DNA of 7,114 nt from UBA1367 sp040268355 (GCA_040268355.1 JAWRIT010000076.1:1-7114); one strand, 5' to 3'. Counted from the stretch's first letter, positions 1 to 5,277 are shown. Made by a program: numbers and translations. Notes: a model not told the origin generated them from the letters alone.

Positions 1-30
1 TTTCATCCGCACCCCCTTCAGCAGCGACAC
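1..30 (-). CDS. Possible start of a divergent gene, cut by the window edge
   Basis: Reading the minus strand from base 30 gives a GTG codon followed by an open frame (V/M-S-L-L-K-G-V-R-M-K) running off the left edge. A purine-rich GGGGAAGAGG lies on the minus strand with its AGAGG core at bases 38-42, seven bases before the GTG, which is normal Shine-Dalgarno spacing. Only ten codons are visible, so no family can be named. If real, the gene is transcribed away from rplC and bases 31-338 are a divergent intergenic region. An ATG at 4-6 in the same frame is an alternative start. The call rests on ribosome-binding-site geometry alone and may be chance. Confidence 0.25.
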   Translation of the reverse strand, partial: MSLLKGVRMK

Positions 31-87
31 ATAGGTGCCTCTTCCCCCGTGTCGCCCCGTGTGTGCCGGGCCTGCGCGTGAAAAGTT

Positions 88-136
88 TGTGGAAACCCCA
101 CAGCCGGGCGTCTCGCTCATGCGGGCAGCTGTGGGG
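88..136 (+). repeat. Overlapping inverted repeats in the leader (alternative hairpins)
   Basis: CCCCACAGC at 96-104 is the exact reverse complement of GCTGTGGGG at 128-136, giving a 9-bp stem with a 23-base loop. TGTGG at 88-92 can instead pair with CCACA at 98-102, giving a 5-bp stem with a 5-base loop. Both stems use bases 98-102, so they exclude each other. In RNA this is the geometry of an attenuator or a protein-controlled leader. In DNA it could be a dyad operator. No U-tract follows either stem. Confidence 0.5.
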
Positions 137-138
137 GC

Positions 139-175
139 CACTAAACTAGAAAAGCTGCTGAATTGTGGGTTAACG
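139..175 (+). promoter_or_regulatory. AT-richer patch, weak promoter candidate for the operon
   Basis: This is one of the few AT-rich stretches in the leader. It contains TAAACT at 142-147, a 4-of-6 match to a -10 hexamer, and GTTAAC at 169-174. No acceptable -35 hexamer sits 16-18 bases upstream of either, so the assignment is weak. A strong ribosomal operon would be expected to have a promoter in or upstream of this region. Confidence 0.2.
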
Positions 176-279
176 CTGTCGCGGCCGCATGTCCTCTCCT
201 GTGTAGGGACACCTGCTCGCGGTCGGATGGCCCGAAGACGCACGATCACGGCACACGTCGGATGCGGTCCGCTGGGGAA

Positions 280-296
280 GGGCGCAGGGTGCGCTC
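280..296 (+). promoter_or_regulatory. Small hairpin upstream of the rplC ribosome-binding site
   Basis: Bases 280-286 pair with 290-296 around a GGG loop: five Watson-Crick pairs (GCGCA/TGCGC), one G-U and one closing G-C. It lies 42 bases before the rplC start and leaves the Shine-Dalgarno sequence free. It could stabilise the 5' leader or be a target for autogenous control by a ribosomal protein, but in GC-rich DNA such stems also arise by chance. Confidence 0.35.
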
Positions 297-338
297 GGGC
301 ACGTGATGTCCCATGACCGCCGAAGGAAAGGACCAGGA

Positions 339-959
339 ATGGTCAGCACGATTCTCGGCCGCAAGATCGGGATGACGCAGGTGTGGGACGAGGACGACAA
401 CGTCGTGCCCGTCACCGTCATCCAGGCAGGCCCCTGCACGGTGTCGCAGGTCAAGACCAAGGCGACTGACGGCTACGACGCCGTTCAGATCGGCTATGGA
501 GACATCAAGCCCAAGCACGTCAACAAGCCGCTTGCCGGCCACTTCGCGGCCCAGGGCGTCGAGCCCATGCGCTACCTGCGCGAGGTCCGCGTGGAGAACG
601 GCGAGGAGCACAGCACTGGCGACCAGGTGAGCGTGGGCGACTTCGCCGAGGTCAAGACCGTCGACGTCATTGGCACCTCAAAGGGCAAGGGCTTCCAGGG
701 CACCATCAAGCGCTGGAACTTCTCGCGCGGCCCCATGTCGCACGGCTCTCGCAACCACCGTCGTCCGGGCTCCATCGGCCAGTGCGCCTATCCCGCTCGC
801 GTCCGCAGGGGCCTCCACATGGCCGGCCACATGGGCGACGAGCGCGTGACGGTCAAGAACCTCAAGCTCGTCCGCATTGACGAAGAGCAGAACCTCATGC
901 TCGTCAAGGGTGCCGTCCCCGGTGGCAAGAACGCCCTCGTCCAGATCCGCATGGCCTAA
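339..959 (+). CDS. rplC: 50S ribosomal protein L3
   Basis: L3 binds the 3' domain of 23S rRNA early in large-subunit assembly, and a long loop reaches the peptidyl-transferase centre. The 206-residue product has the normal family length. It opens with the typical GRKIGMTQVW (7-16), carries the conserved GTSKGKGFQGTIKRWNF (112-128), and continues with NHRRPGSIGQ (139-148) and MAGHMGDERVTV (161-172). The ATG at 339 is chosen because L3 proteins begin at this M-V-S-T-I-L-G motif and AAAGGA (327-332) lies six bases upstream. An in-frame ATG at 303 would add twelve residues (MMSHDRRRKGPG) not typical of L3. In the tip loop, positions that are Asn149 and Gln150 in E. coli are Cys and Ala here. It is the first clear gene of the operon, whereas S10 usually precedes it. 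Confidence 0.97.
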   Translation: MVSTILGRKIGMTQVWDEDDNVVPVTVIQAGPCTVSQVKTKATDGYDAVQIGYGDIKPKHVNKPLAGHFAAQGVEPMRYLREVRVENGEEHSTGDQVSVGDFAEVKTVDVIGTSKGKGFQGTIKRWNFSRGPMSHGSRNHRRPGSIGQCAYPARVRRGLHMAGHMGDERVTVKNLKLVRIDEEQNLMLVKGAVPGGKNALVQIRMA

Positions 960-1001
960 GGGCCGAGTCCGTCAGCCTTTAGGCATCCAAGGAGGACACC
1001 A

Positions 1002-1628
1002 ATGTCCAACATCGAAGTCAAGACCGTCGAGGGGCAGGCCGCCGGTTCGGTCGAGCTCTCCTCGGACGTGTTCGGCATCGAGCCGAACATTCCGGTGATG
1101 CATCAGGTCGTCGTGGCCTACGAGGCCTCGATGCGCCAGGGCACCCACTCCGTCAAGAACCGTCACGAGGTCTCGGGCGGTGGTCGCAAGCCGTACCGTC
1201 AGAAGGGCACCGGTCGTGCGCGCCAGGGCTCCATCCGTGCCGGCCAGTGGACCGGCGGTGGCGTCATCTTCGGGCCCACCCCGCGCAGCCACGCCAAGCG
1301 CGCCAACAACAAGATGAAGAAGCTTGCCATGCGCTCGGCGCTCTCCGGCAAGCTGGCGGACGGCGAGCTCATCCTGCTCGACGAGCTCTCCTTTGCCGAT
1401 CCGTCAACCAAGCAGGCCGTGGCCATCCTGAAGGCCCTCGGCATCGACGACAAGCGCGTGACCATCGTGGTCCCCGATGACGACGTCATCACCTACCTCT
1501 CCTTCCGCAACATCCCGAAGGTCGAGGTCATCGGCGTCTCAGAGGCCAACACCCGCTTTCTCGTCGACAACGCGTACCTGGTCATGACCACCGGCATCGC
1601 CAAGCAGCTCGAGGAGGTGCTCGCGTAA
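1002..1628 (+). CDS. rplD: 50S ribosomal protein L4
   Basis: L4 is an early-assembly 23S rRNA-binding protein whose extended loop lines the peptide exit tunnel; in E. coli it is also the autogenous repressor of the S10 operon. The 208-residue product carries the L4 loop signature GGGRKPYRQKGTGRARQGS (59-77) followed by GQWTGGGVIFGP (81-92), and then the globular domain with KMKKLAMRSALS. An excellent AAGGAGG (989-995) sits six bases before the ATG, fixing the start. It follows rplC after 42 bases, and its stop codon directly abuts the rplW start (TAAATG), which implies translational coupling. Whether L4 regulates this operon cannot be read from the sequence, but the long leader before rplC makes it possible. 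Confidence 0.97.
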   Translation: MSNIEVKTVEGQAAGSVELSSDVFGIEPNIPVMHQVVVAYEASMRQGTHSVKNRHEVSGGGRKPYRQKGTGRARQGSIRAGQWTGGGVIFGPTPRSHAKRANNKMKKLAMRSALSGKLADGELILLDELSFADPSTKQAVAILKALGIDDKRVTIVVPDDDVITYLSFRNIPKVEVIGVSEANTRFLVDNAYLVMTTGIAKQLEEVLA

Positions 1629-1931
1629 ATGCAGTCCGCATACGAAGTCATCATTCGCCCGATCGTCACCGAGCGTTCGTTCGACCTCATGGAGCAGGGC
1701 AAGTACACCTTTGAGGTTGCCCGCACCGCTCCCAAGGAGGAGATCGCCGACGCGGTCGAGAAGCTCTTTGGCGTGCATGTCGCCAAGGTGAACACCATGT
1801 GGGTGAAGCCCAAGAACAAGCGCGTCCGTTATCAGACGGGCAAGACCCGCACGTGGAAGAAGGCTGTCGTGACCCTCGCCCCCGGCGAGCAGATCGAGGT
1901 CTTTGCTCCCCAGTCCGCCGACGAGGAGTAA
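1629..1931 (+). CDS. rplW: 50S ribosomal protein L23
   Basis: L23 sits at the mouth of the peptide exit tunnel and in bacteria is the docking point for trigger factor and the signal recognition particle. The 100-residue product shows the family N-terminus (YEVIIRPIVTERS, 5-17) and the rRNA-binding C-terminal block with KPKNKRVRYQTGKTRTWKKA followed by VVTLAPGEQIEVF. Its ATG begins at the base after the rplD stop, and the ribosome-binding site GGAGGTG (1613-1619) lies inside the last rplD codons nine bases upstream, so the two genes are almost certainly coupled. The C-terminus is short and acidic (SADEE). The next gene starts only after a 137-base structured gap, the largest inside the operon. 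Confidence 0.96.
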   Translation: MQSAYEVIIRPIVTERSFDLMEQGKYTFEVARTAPKEEIADAVEKLFGVHVAKVNTMWVKPKNKRVRYQTGKTRTWKKAVVTLAPGEQIEVFAPQSADEE

Positions 1932-1941
1932 CTGACAGATC

Positions 1942-1967
1942 GCCCTGGCCTCCGAAGGGGTCAGGGC
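1942..1967 (+). promoter_or_regulatory. 11-bp hairpin with CGAA loop after rplW
   Basis: Bases 1942-1952 pair with 1957-1967 around a CGAA tetraloop. Nine pairs are Watson-Crick and two are G-U in RNA, and there are no mismatches. It begins ten bases after the rplW stop. There is no T-tract behind it, so it is not a standard intrinsic terminator. It could be an RNA-processing or 3'-end-protecting stem, a partial attenuator, or a protein-binding leader element for rplB. Confidence 0.6.
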
Positions 1968-1972
1968 CTGTA

Positions 1973-1999
1973 TGCCGCGCATGATGGATACGCGCGGTA
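1973..1999 (+). promoter_or_regulatory. Second hairpin in the rplW-rplB gap
   Basis: CCGCGC (1975-1980) is the exact reverse complement of GCGCGG (1992-1997). A G-U and a T-A pair extend the stem to eight pairs with an 11-base loop. It lies five bases after the first hairpin, so the two could form consecutively on the transcript. Confidence 0.45.
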
Positions 2000-2018
2000 C
2001 CGTGGTAATCCGGTGTCG

Positions 2019-2040
2019 TCCCGCCATTCCCTGAGCGGGG
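2019..2040 (+). promoter_or_regulatory. Third hairpin, upstream of the rplB ribosome-binding site
   Basis: CCCGC (2020-2024) pairs with GCGGG (2035-2039), extended by a T-G pair, around a 10-base loop. An alternative pairing of CCGCC (2021-2025) with GGCGG (2039-2043) uses the same bases. The structure ends about 16 bases before the AAGG of the rplB ribosome-binding site. It is weaker than the first two stems and might be chance in GC-rich sequence. Confidence 0.35.
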
Positions 2041-2068
2041 CGGCCAACGGAGAAAGAAGGGAAAGGTA

Positions 2069-2911
2069 ATGGCAGTCAAGCACCTCAAGCCAACAAGCGC
2101 AGGGCGTCGCTTCCAGACGGTCTCCGACTTCGCGGAGATCACGACGGACAAGCCCGAGAAGACGCTTCTCGAGCCCCTGCCCAAGAAGGCCGGCCGTAAC
2201 AACAACGGCCGCATCACCACTCGTCACCAGGGCGGCGGGAACAAGCGCAAGTACCGCAGGATCGACTTCAAGCGCCGCAAGGACGACGTCCCGGCCAAGG
2301 TCGCCACGATCGAGTACGACCCGAACCGCTCCGCGCGCATCGCGCTTCTGCACTACGTCGACGGCGCCAAGGCCTACATCCTGGCCCCCCAGGGCCTGAA
2401 GGTCGGCGACACCGTCGTCTCCGGCACCAAGGACGTCGACATCAAGCCGGGCAACTGCATGCCCCTGTCCGAGATCCCCGTCGGCACGCTCGTGCACGCC
2501 GTGGAGTTCCAGCCGGGCAAGGGCGCGGCCATGGCGCGTGCCGCCGGCACCTCCATTCAGCTCATGGGCAAGGACAACGGCTACGCCGTCCTACGCATGC
2601 CCTCCACCGAGCTGCGTCGTGTCCTGCTCACCTGCCGCGCCACCGTGGGCGTCGTGGGCAACGCCGACCACGCTAACATCGTCATCGGCAAGGCCGGTCG
2701 CAAGCGCTGGGCCGGCGTCCGTCCGACGGTCCGCGGCACGGTCATGAACCCGGTCGACCACCCGCACGGTGGTGGCGAGGGCAAGAACCACACCTCGGGT
2801 CGCCCGTCCGTCACGCCGTGGGGCAAGCCGACGAAGGGCAAGAAGACGCGCAACCCCAAGAAGGCGTCGAACCGCCTGATCATCCGTCGTCGCAAGACCC
2901 GGAACAAGTAG
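2069..2911 (+). CDS. rplB: 50S ribosomal protein L2
   Basis: L2 is a primary 23S rRNA-binding protein needed for subunit association and close to the peptidyl-transferase centre. The 280-residue product is full length. It has the N-terminal RNA-binding OB-type domain (TRHQGGGNKRKYRRIDFKR, 51-69; YDPNRSARIALLHYVDG, 83-99), the SH3-like domain, and the diagnostic PVDHPHGGGEGK (228-239) containing the conserved histidine (His231, equivalent to E. coli His229). The C-terminus is strongly basic, ending RRRKTRNK. The ATG is preceded by AAGG (2057-2060) eight bases upstream, a weaker site than those of most neighbours, and the start matches the family M-A-V-K. It follows a 137-base structured gap and is separated from rpsS by 30 bases. 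Confidence 0.97.
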   Translation: MAVKHLKPTSAGRRFQTVSDFAEITTDKPEKTLLEPLPKKAGRNNNGRITTRHQGGGNKRKYRRIDFKRRKDDVPAKVATIEYDPNRSARIALLHYVDGAKAYILAPQGLKVGDTVVSGTKDVDIKPGNCMPLSEIPVGTLVHAVEFQPGKGAAMARAAGTSIQLMGKDNGYAVLRMPSTELRRVLLTCRATVGVVGNADHANIVIGKAGRKRWAGVRPTVRGTVMNPVDHPHGGGEGKNHTSGRPSVTPWGKPTKGKKTRNPKKASNRLIIRRRKTRNK

Positions 2912-2941
2912 TCGGAACACGAGTAGTAGGAGATCGGAAGA

Positions 2942-3202
2942 ATGAGCAGAAGTCTCAAGAAGGGTCCGTTCGTGGAGACTCGCCTCCTTGCGCGTGTCGC
3001 CGCTATGAACGAGTCCGGCAAGAAGGAGGTCGTCAAGACCTGGTCGCGCTCCTCGACCATCTTCCCCGAGATGGTCGGTCACACGATCGCCGTCCACGAC
3101 GGCCGCAAGCACGTCCCCGTGTACATCACCGAGTCCATGGTTGGGCACAAGCTGGGCGAGTTCGCCCCCACGCGCACATTCCGCGGTCACAAGGCTAAGT
3201 AG
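2942..3202 (+). CDS. rpsS: 30S ribosomal protein S19, short C-terminal tail
   Basis: S19 lies in the head of the small subunit, forms a pair with S13 and approaches the A-site tRNA. The 86-residue product begins with the classic RSLKKGPFV (3-11) and carries WSRSSTIFPEMVGHTIAVH (34-52) and the signature GHKLGEFAPTRTFRGH (68-83). It ends KAK just after RGH, about six residues shorter than E. coli S19, which continues with a lysine-rich tail. The short tail probably reflects lineage variation rather than truncation, since the TAG stop is followed directly by the next gene's ribosome-binding site. AGGAG (2928-2932) lies nine bases before the ATG. Confidence 0.96.
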   Translation: MSRSLKKGPFVETRLLARVAAMNESGKKEVVKTWSRSSTIFPEMVGHTIAVHDGRKHVPVYITESMVGHKLGEFAPTRTFRGHKAK

Positions 3203-3216
3203 GGGGTAGGAACTCA

Positions 3217-3576
3217 ATGGCTATGAACACCGACAACCAGGTGCGTGCGACGGCCAAGTACGTTCGCATGGCGCCTCGAAAGGTCCGCATGGTGGTGGAC
3301 CAGATCCGCAACAAGAGCATCGACCAAGCGCTCGAGGTGCTGCAGTTCTCCACGCGCGCTGCGGCCGAGCCGGTCGCCAAGGTCATCCGCTCCGCGGTGG
3401 CCAACGCCGAGAACAACAACGGCATGCGCGGCGAGAACCTCGTGATCGCGGCCGCGTACGTGGACGAGGGTCCCACGCTCAAGCGCATCCGTCCTCGCGC
3501 CAAAGGCTCCGCGTCGCGCATCAACAAGCGCACCAGCCACATCACCGTCATCGTCGCACCTCGAAAGGAGGCGTAA
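3217..3576 (+). CDS. rplV: 50S ribosomal protein L22
   Basis: L22 contacts all 23S rRNA domains, and its long beta-hairpin lines the exit tunnel opposite L4. The 119-residue product contains the conserved N-terminal YVRMAPRKVRMVVDQIR (15-31), the central helix with AEPVAKVIRSAVANAENN, and the C-terminal signature region RIRPRAKGSASRINKRTSHI (90-109), which includes the tunnel hairpin tip. The ATG at 3217 is preceded by GTAGG (3206-3210) about six bases upstream. A second in-frame ATG at 3223 is possible but less well spaced. It starts 14 bases after rpsS, and its last codons carry the rpsC ribosome-binding site. Confidence 0.96.
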   Translation: MAMNTDNQVRATAKYVRMAPRKVRMVVDQIRNKSIDQALEVLQFSTRAAAEPVAKVIRSAVANAENNNGMRGENLVIAAAYVDEGPTLKRIRPRAKGSASRINKRTSHITVIVAPRKEA

Positions 3577-3578
3577 GG

Positions 3579-4289
3579 ATGGGTCAGAAGGTACATCCTA
3601 CCGGCTTTCGCCTCGGTACCACCGAGGAGTGGCGTTCCCGCTGGTACGCCGACAAGGACTACGCCGAGAAGCTTGGCAACGACCTCGAGATCCGCTCCTT
3701 CCTCAAGAAGCGGCTCGCGCGTGCCGCCCTCTCCCGCGTCGACATCGAGCGTGCCGGCGACAAGGTGAAGGTCATCATCTACACCGCCCGCCCCGGCATC
3801 GTCATCGGCAAGAAGGGCGCCGAGATCGACAGCCTGCGCGGCGAGCTGGAGAAGATCGCCAAGGTCGGCAAGGGCCAGGTCAACGTCGACGTCATCGAGA
3901 TCAAGCGCCCCGAGCTCGACGCGAACCTCGTCGCCCAGTCCATCGCCGAGCAGCTCGAGGGCCGCATTGCCTTCCGTCGCGCCATGCGCAAGGCCGTCCA
4001 GTCGGCCCGCAAGGCAGGCGCCCTGGGCATCCGAATCCAGTGCTCCGGCCGTCTGAACGGCGCCGAGATGGGTCGTCGCGAGTGGTACCGCGAGGGTCGC
4101 GTGCCCCTGCACACGCTGCGCGCCAAGATCGACTTCGGCGAGGCGACCGCTCGCACCACCATGGGTGCCTGCGGCGTCAAGGTGTGGATCTATCTGGGCG
4201 AGAAGCTCCCCGGCCAGCCTGCGCCCAACCCGGCGCTCGAGGGCACGAGCCGTCCTCGCCGTCGCAATAACGAGAGGAGGGGTCGCTAA
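3579..4289 (+). CDS. rpsC: 30S ribosomal protein S3
   Basis: S3 forms part of the mRNA entry channel and, with S4 and S5, the ribosomal helicase activity. The 236-residue product starts with the invariant GQKVHPTGFRLG (2-13). It has a type II KH domain with the GxxG loop in RPGIVIGKKGAEI (71-83), the entry-channel basic cluster RRAMRK (133-138), and the C-terminal signature GRLNGAEMGRREWYREGRV (157-175). The tail is arginine-rich (RPRRRNNERRGR). AAAGGAGG (3564-3571) overlaps the end of rplV and sits seven bases before the ATG. The rplV-rpsC gap is two bases, and the TAA stop shares one base with the rplP ATG (TAATG), so both junctions look translationally coupled. Confidence 0.97.
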   Translation: MGQKVHPTGFRLGTTEEWRSRWYADKDYAEKLGNDLEIRSFLKKRLARAALSRVDIERAGDKVKVIIYTARPGIVIGKKGAEIDSLRGELEKIAKVGKGQVNVDVIEIKRPELDANLVAQSIAEQLEGRIAFRRAMRKAVQSARKAGALGIRIQCSGRLNGAEMGRREWYREGRVPLHTLRAKIDFGEATARTTMGACGVKVWIYLGEKLPGQPAPNPALEGTSRPRRRNNERRGR

Positions 4290-4714
4290 TGCTCGCTCCC
4301 AAGCGCGTCCTTCACCGCAAGGTGCAGCGCGGGTCCATGAAGGGCAAGGCGAAGGGCAACACCACCCTGCACTTTGGCTCCTATGGCATCCGTGCTGAGG
4401 AGGCCCACTGGATTACCAACCGCCAGATCGAGGCCGCCCGTGTCGCCATGACGCGTCACATGCGCCGTGGCGGCAAGGTGTGGATCACGATCTTCCCGGA
4501 CAAGCCCATTACCAAGAAGCCCGCCGAGACCCGCATGGGCTCGGGCAAGGGCAACCCCGAGGAGTGGGTGGCCGTCGTCAAGCCCGGACGCATCATGTTC
4601 GAGATCGATGGCGTGACCGAAGACGTGGCCCGTGAGGCCCTGCGCCTCGCCCAGCACAAGCTGCCGATCCGCACCAAGATCGTCAGCCGTGCCGACCAGG
4701 CAGGGGAGGAATAG
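4289..4714 (+). CDS. rplP: 50S ribosomal protein L16
   Basis: L16 binds late in assembly near the A-site tRNA elbow and is needed for peptidyl-transferase and factor-binding function. The 141-residue product is slightly longer than the usual 136-140. It opens MLAPKRVLHRKVQRGSMKG, carries RQIEAARVAMTRHMRRGGK (45-63) and FPDKPITKKPAETRMG (69-84), and contains the signature RMGSGKGNPEEWVAVVKPG (82-100). Arg82 corresponds to the E. coli Arg81 that is hydroxylated there; no modifying enzyme is visible here. The extra length is an acidic C-terminal end (DQAGEE). AGGAGGGG (4275-4282) lies six bases before the ATG, which overlaps the rpsC stop by one base. Confidence 0.97.
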   Translation: MLAPKRVLHRKVQRGSMKGKAKGNTTLHFGSYGIRAEEAHWITNRQIEAARVAMTRHMRRGGKVWITIFPDKPITKKPAETRMGSGKGNPEEWVAVVKPGRIMFEIDGVTEDVAREALRLAQHKLPIRTKIVSRADQAGEE

Positions 4715-4719
4715 AACCC

Positions 4720-4929
4720 ATGAAGTACCAGGAGATTCGCGAGCTTTCCGACGAGGAGCTGGCCAAGAAGCTCGAGGAGGGTCGCGCAGAGCTGTTCAAC
4801 CTGCGTTTCCAGATGGCCACGAGCCAGCTTGACAACACCGCTCGCGTGACCACCGTCAAGCGCGACATCGCCCGCGTCCAGACCGAGATGCGTGCTCGCC
4901 AGATCGCCGCCGAGAAGGCTGAGAACTAG
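4720..4929 (+). CDS. rpmC: 50S ribosomal protein L29
   Basis: L29 is a small antiparallel alpha-helical protein near the exit-tunnel mouth next to L23, where it contributes to the chaperone and SRP docking site. The 69-residue product has the two-helix pattern: EIRELSDEELAKKLEEGRAE (5-24), then LFNLRFQMATSQLDNTARV (25-43), then VKRDIARVQTEMRARQ, with the N-x-R signature in DNTARV. GGGGAGGA (4703-4710) lies nine bases before the ATG and five bases separate it from rplP. It is small but unambiguous from both its sequence and its fixed place between rplP and rpsQ. Confidence 0.95.
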   Translation: MKYQEIRELSDEELAKKLEEGRAELFNLRFQMATSQLDNTARVTTVKRDIARVQTEMRARQIAAEKAEN

Positions 4930-4949
4930 AACTGAGAGTGAGACCAGAC

Positions 4950-5216
4950 ATGGCTGAAACCGAAATCAGGAACGCGCGGAAGATGCGCACCGGGAACGTC
5001 GTCTCGCTCTCCGGCGACAAGACGATCACGGTTCAGATCGAGTACCGCAAGCATCATCCCAAGTACGGCAAGATGATGACCCTTCACAAGAAGCTCCATT
5101 GCCATGACGAGAACAACGAGTGTGGCCTGGGCGACACCGTTCGCGTCATGGAGACCCGCCCGCTGTCCAAGACCAAGCGTTGGCGTGTCGTGGAGATCGT
5201 GGAGCGCGCCAAGTAA
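4950..5216 (+). CDS. rpsQ: 30S ribosomal protein S17
   Basis: S17 is a primary 16S rRNA-binding protein of the OB fold that organises the 5' domain. From the ATG at 4950 the product is 88 residues: MAETEIRNARKMRTGNVVS, then SGDKTITVQIEYRKHHPKYGK (21-41), HDENNECGLGDTVRVMETRP (52-71) and LSKTKRWRV (72-80), all typical of the family. The frame also opens at a GTG at 4938 (adding M-R-P-D). ATG is preferred because it gives the usual S17 N-terminus, although the only ribosome-binding sequence is a weak GTGAG (4938-4942) seven bases upstream. This is the poorest Shine-Dalgarno site in the operon, so translation may depend on coupling from rpmC 20 bases upstream. A 61-base gap follows. Confidence 0.95.
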   Translation: MAETEIRNARKMRTGNVVSLSGDKTITVQIEYRKHHPKYGKMMTLHKKLHCHDENNECGLGDTVRVMETRPLSKTKRWRVVEIVERAK

Positions 5217-5230
5217 GAATGGACCGCTTG

Positions 5231-5261
5231 CTTTCCGCCATGCGAGCCGCCTGGTGGAAAG
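5231..5261 (+). promoter_or_regulatory. Hairpin at the rpsQ-rplN boundary
   Basis: CTTTCCGCCA (5231-5240) pairs with TGGTGGAAAG (5252-5261): nine Watson-Crick pairs and one G-U, no mismatch, with an 11-base loop. It ends five bases before the rplN ribosome-binding site GGAGG (5267-5271). There is no U-tract, so a terminator is unlikely. The position, at the junction that separates the S10 and spc operons in E. coli, makes a translation-control or RNA-processing role plausible. Confidence 0.6.
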
Positions 5262-5277
5262 AGTTCGGAGGATGTAA

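Larger units (their letters stand above)
31..338 (+). other. Gene-free leader upstream of rplC
   Basis: About 308 bases without a convincing gene. Open frames exist on both strands, but none has a good ribosome-binding site or recognisable protein. The end of S10, the usual neighbour of L3, is not present. The stretch holds a 9-bp perfect inverted repeat (96-104/128-136), a smaller competing hairpin (88-92/98-102), an AT-richer patch around 139-175 in otherwise GC-rich DNA, and a 7-bp hairpin at 280-296. It probably contains the operon promoter and the 5' untranslated leader of the rplC mRNA. Its role as a leader is inference. Confidence 0.6.

Noticed and set aside
86..170. TGTGG-containing sites as DnaA boxes
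   Set aside because: The copies do not match TTATNCACA closely enough in either orientation, and no origin-linked genes such as dnaA, dnaN or rpmH are present.
35..316. 93-codon + strand open frame in the leader
   Set aside because: No ribosome-binding site, arginine/proline-rich composition typical of random GC-rich sequence, and it runs into the rplC leader hairpin and ribosome-binding region.
303..338. Upstream ATG giving a longer L3
   Set aside because: The twelve extra residues are not typical of L3, and the better-spaced ribosome-binding site and family start fit the ATG at 339.
1942..1967. Intrinsic terminator after rplW
   Set aside because: The stem is strong but no T-tract follows, and the operon continues with rplB and eight more ribosomal genes on the same strand.
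1972..2034. 20-codon micro-ORF in the rplW-rplB gap
   Set aside because: Only a weak AGGG precedes it, it overlaps the second and third hairpins, and the peptide resembles nothing known. A leader peptide cannot be excluded, but nothing supports it.
3195..4112. Long open frame of about 305 codons on the minus strand across rplV, rpsC and neighbours
   Set aside because: It lies opposite highly conserved rplV and rpsC coding sequence. GC-rich codon bias removes stops from antisense frames, and the translation is low-complexity Ala/Leu/Asp/Val without a family motif.
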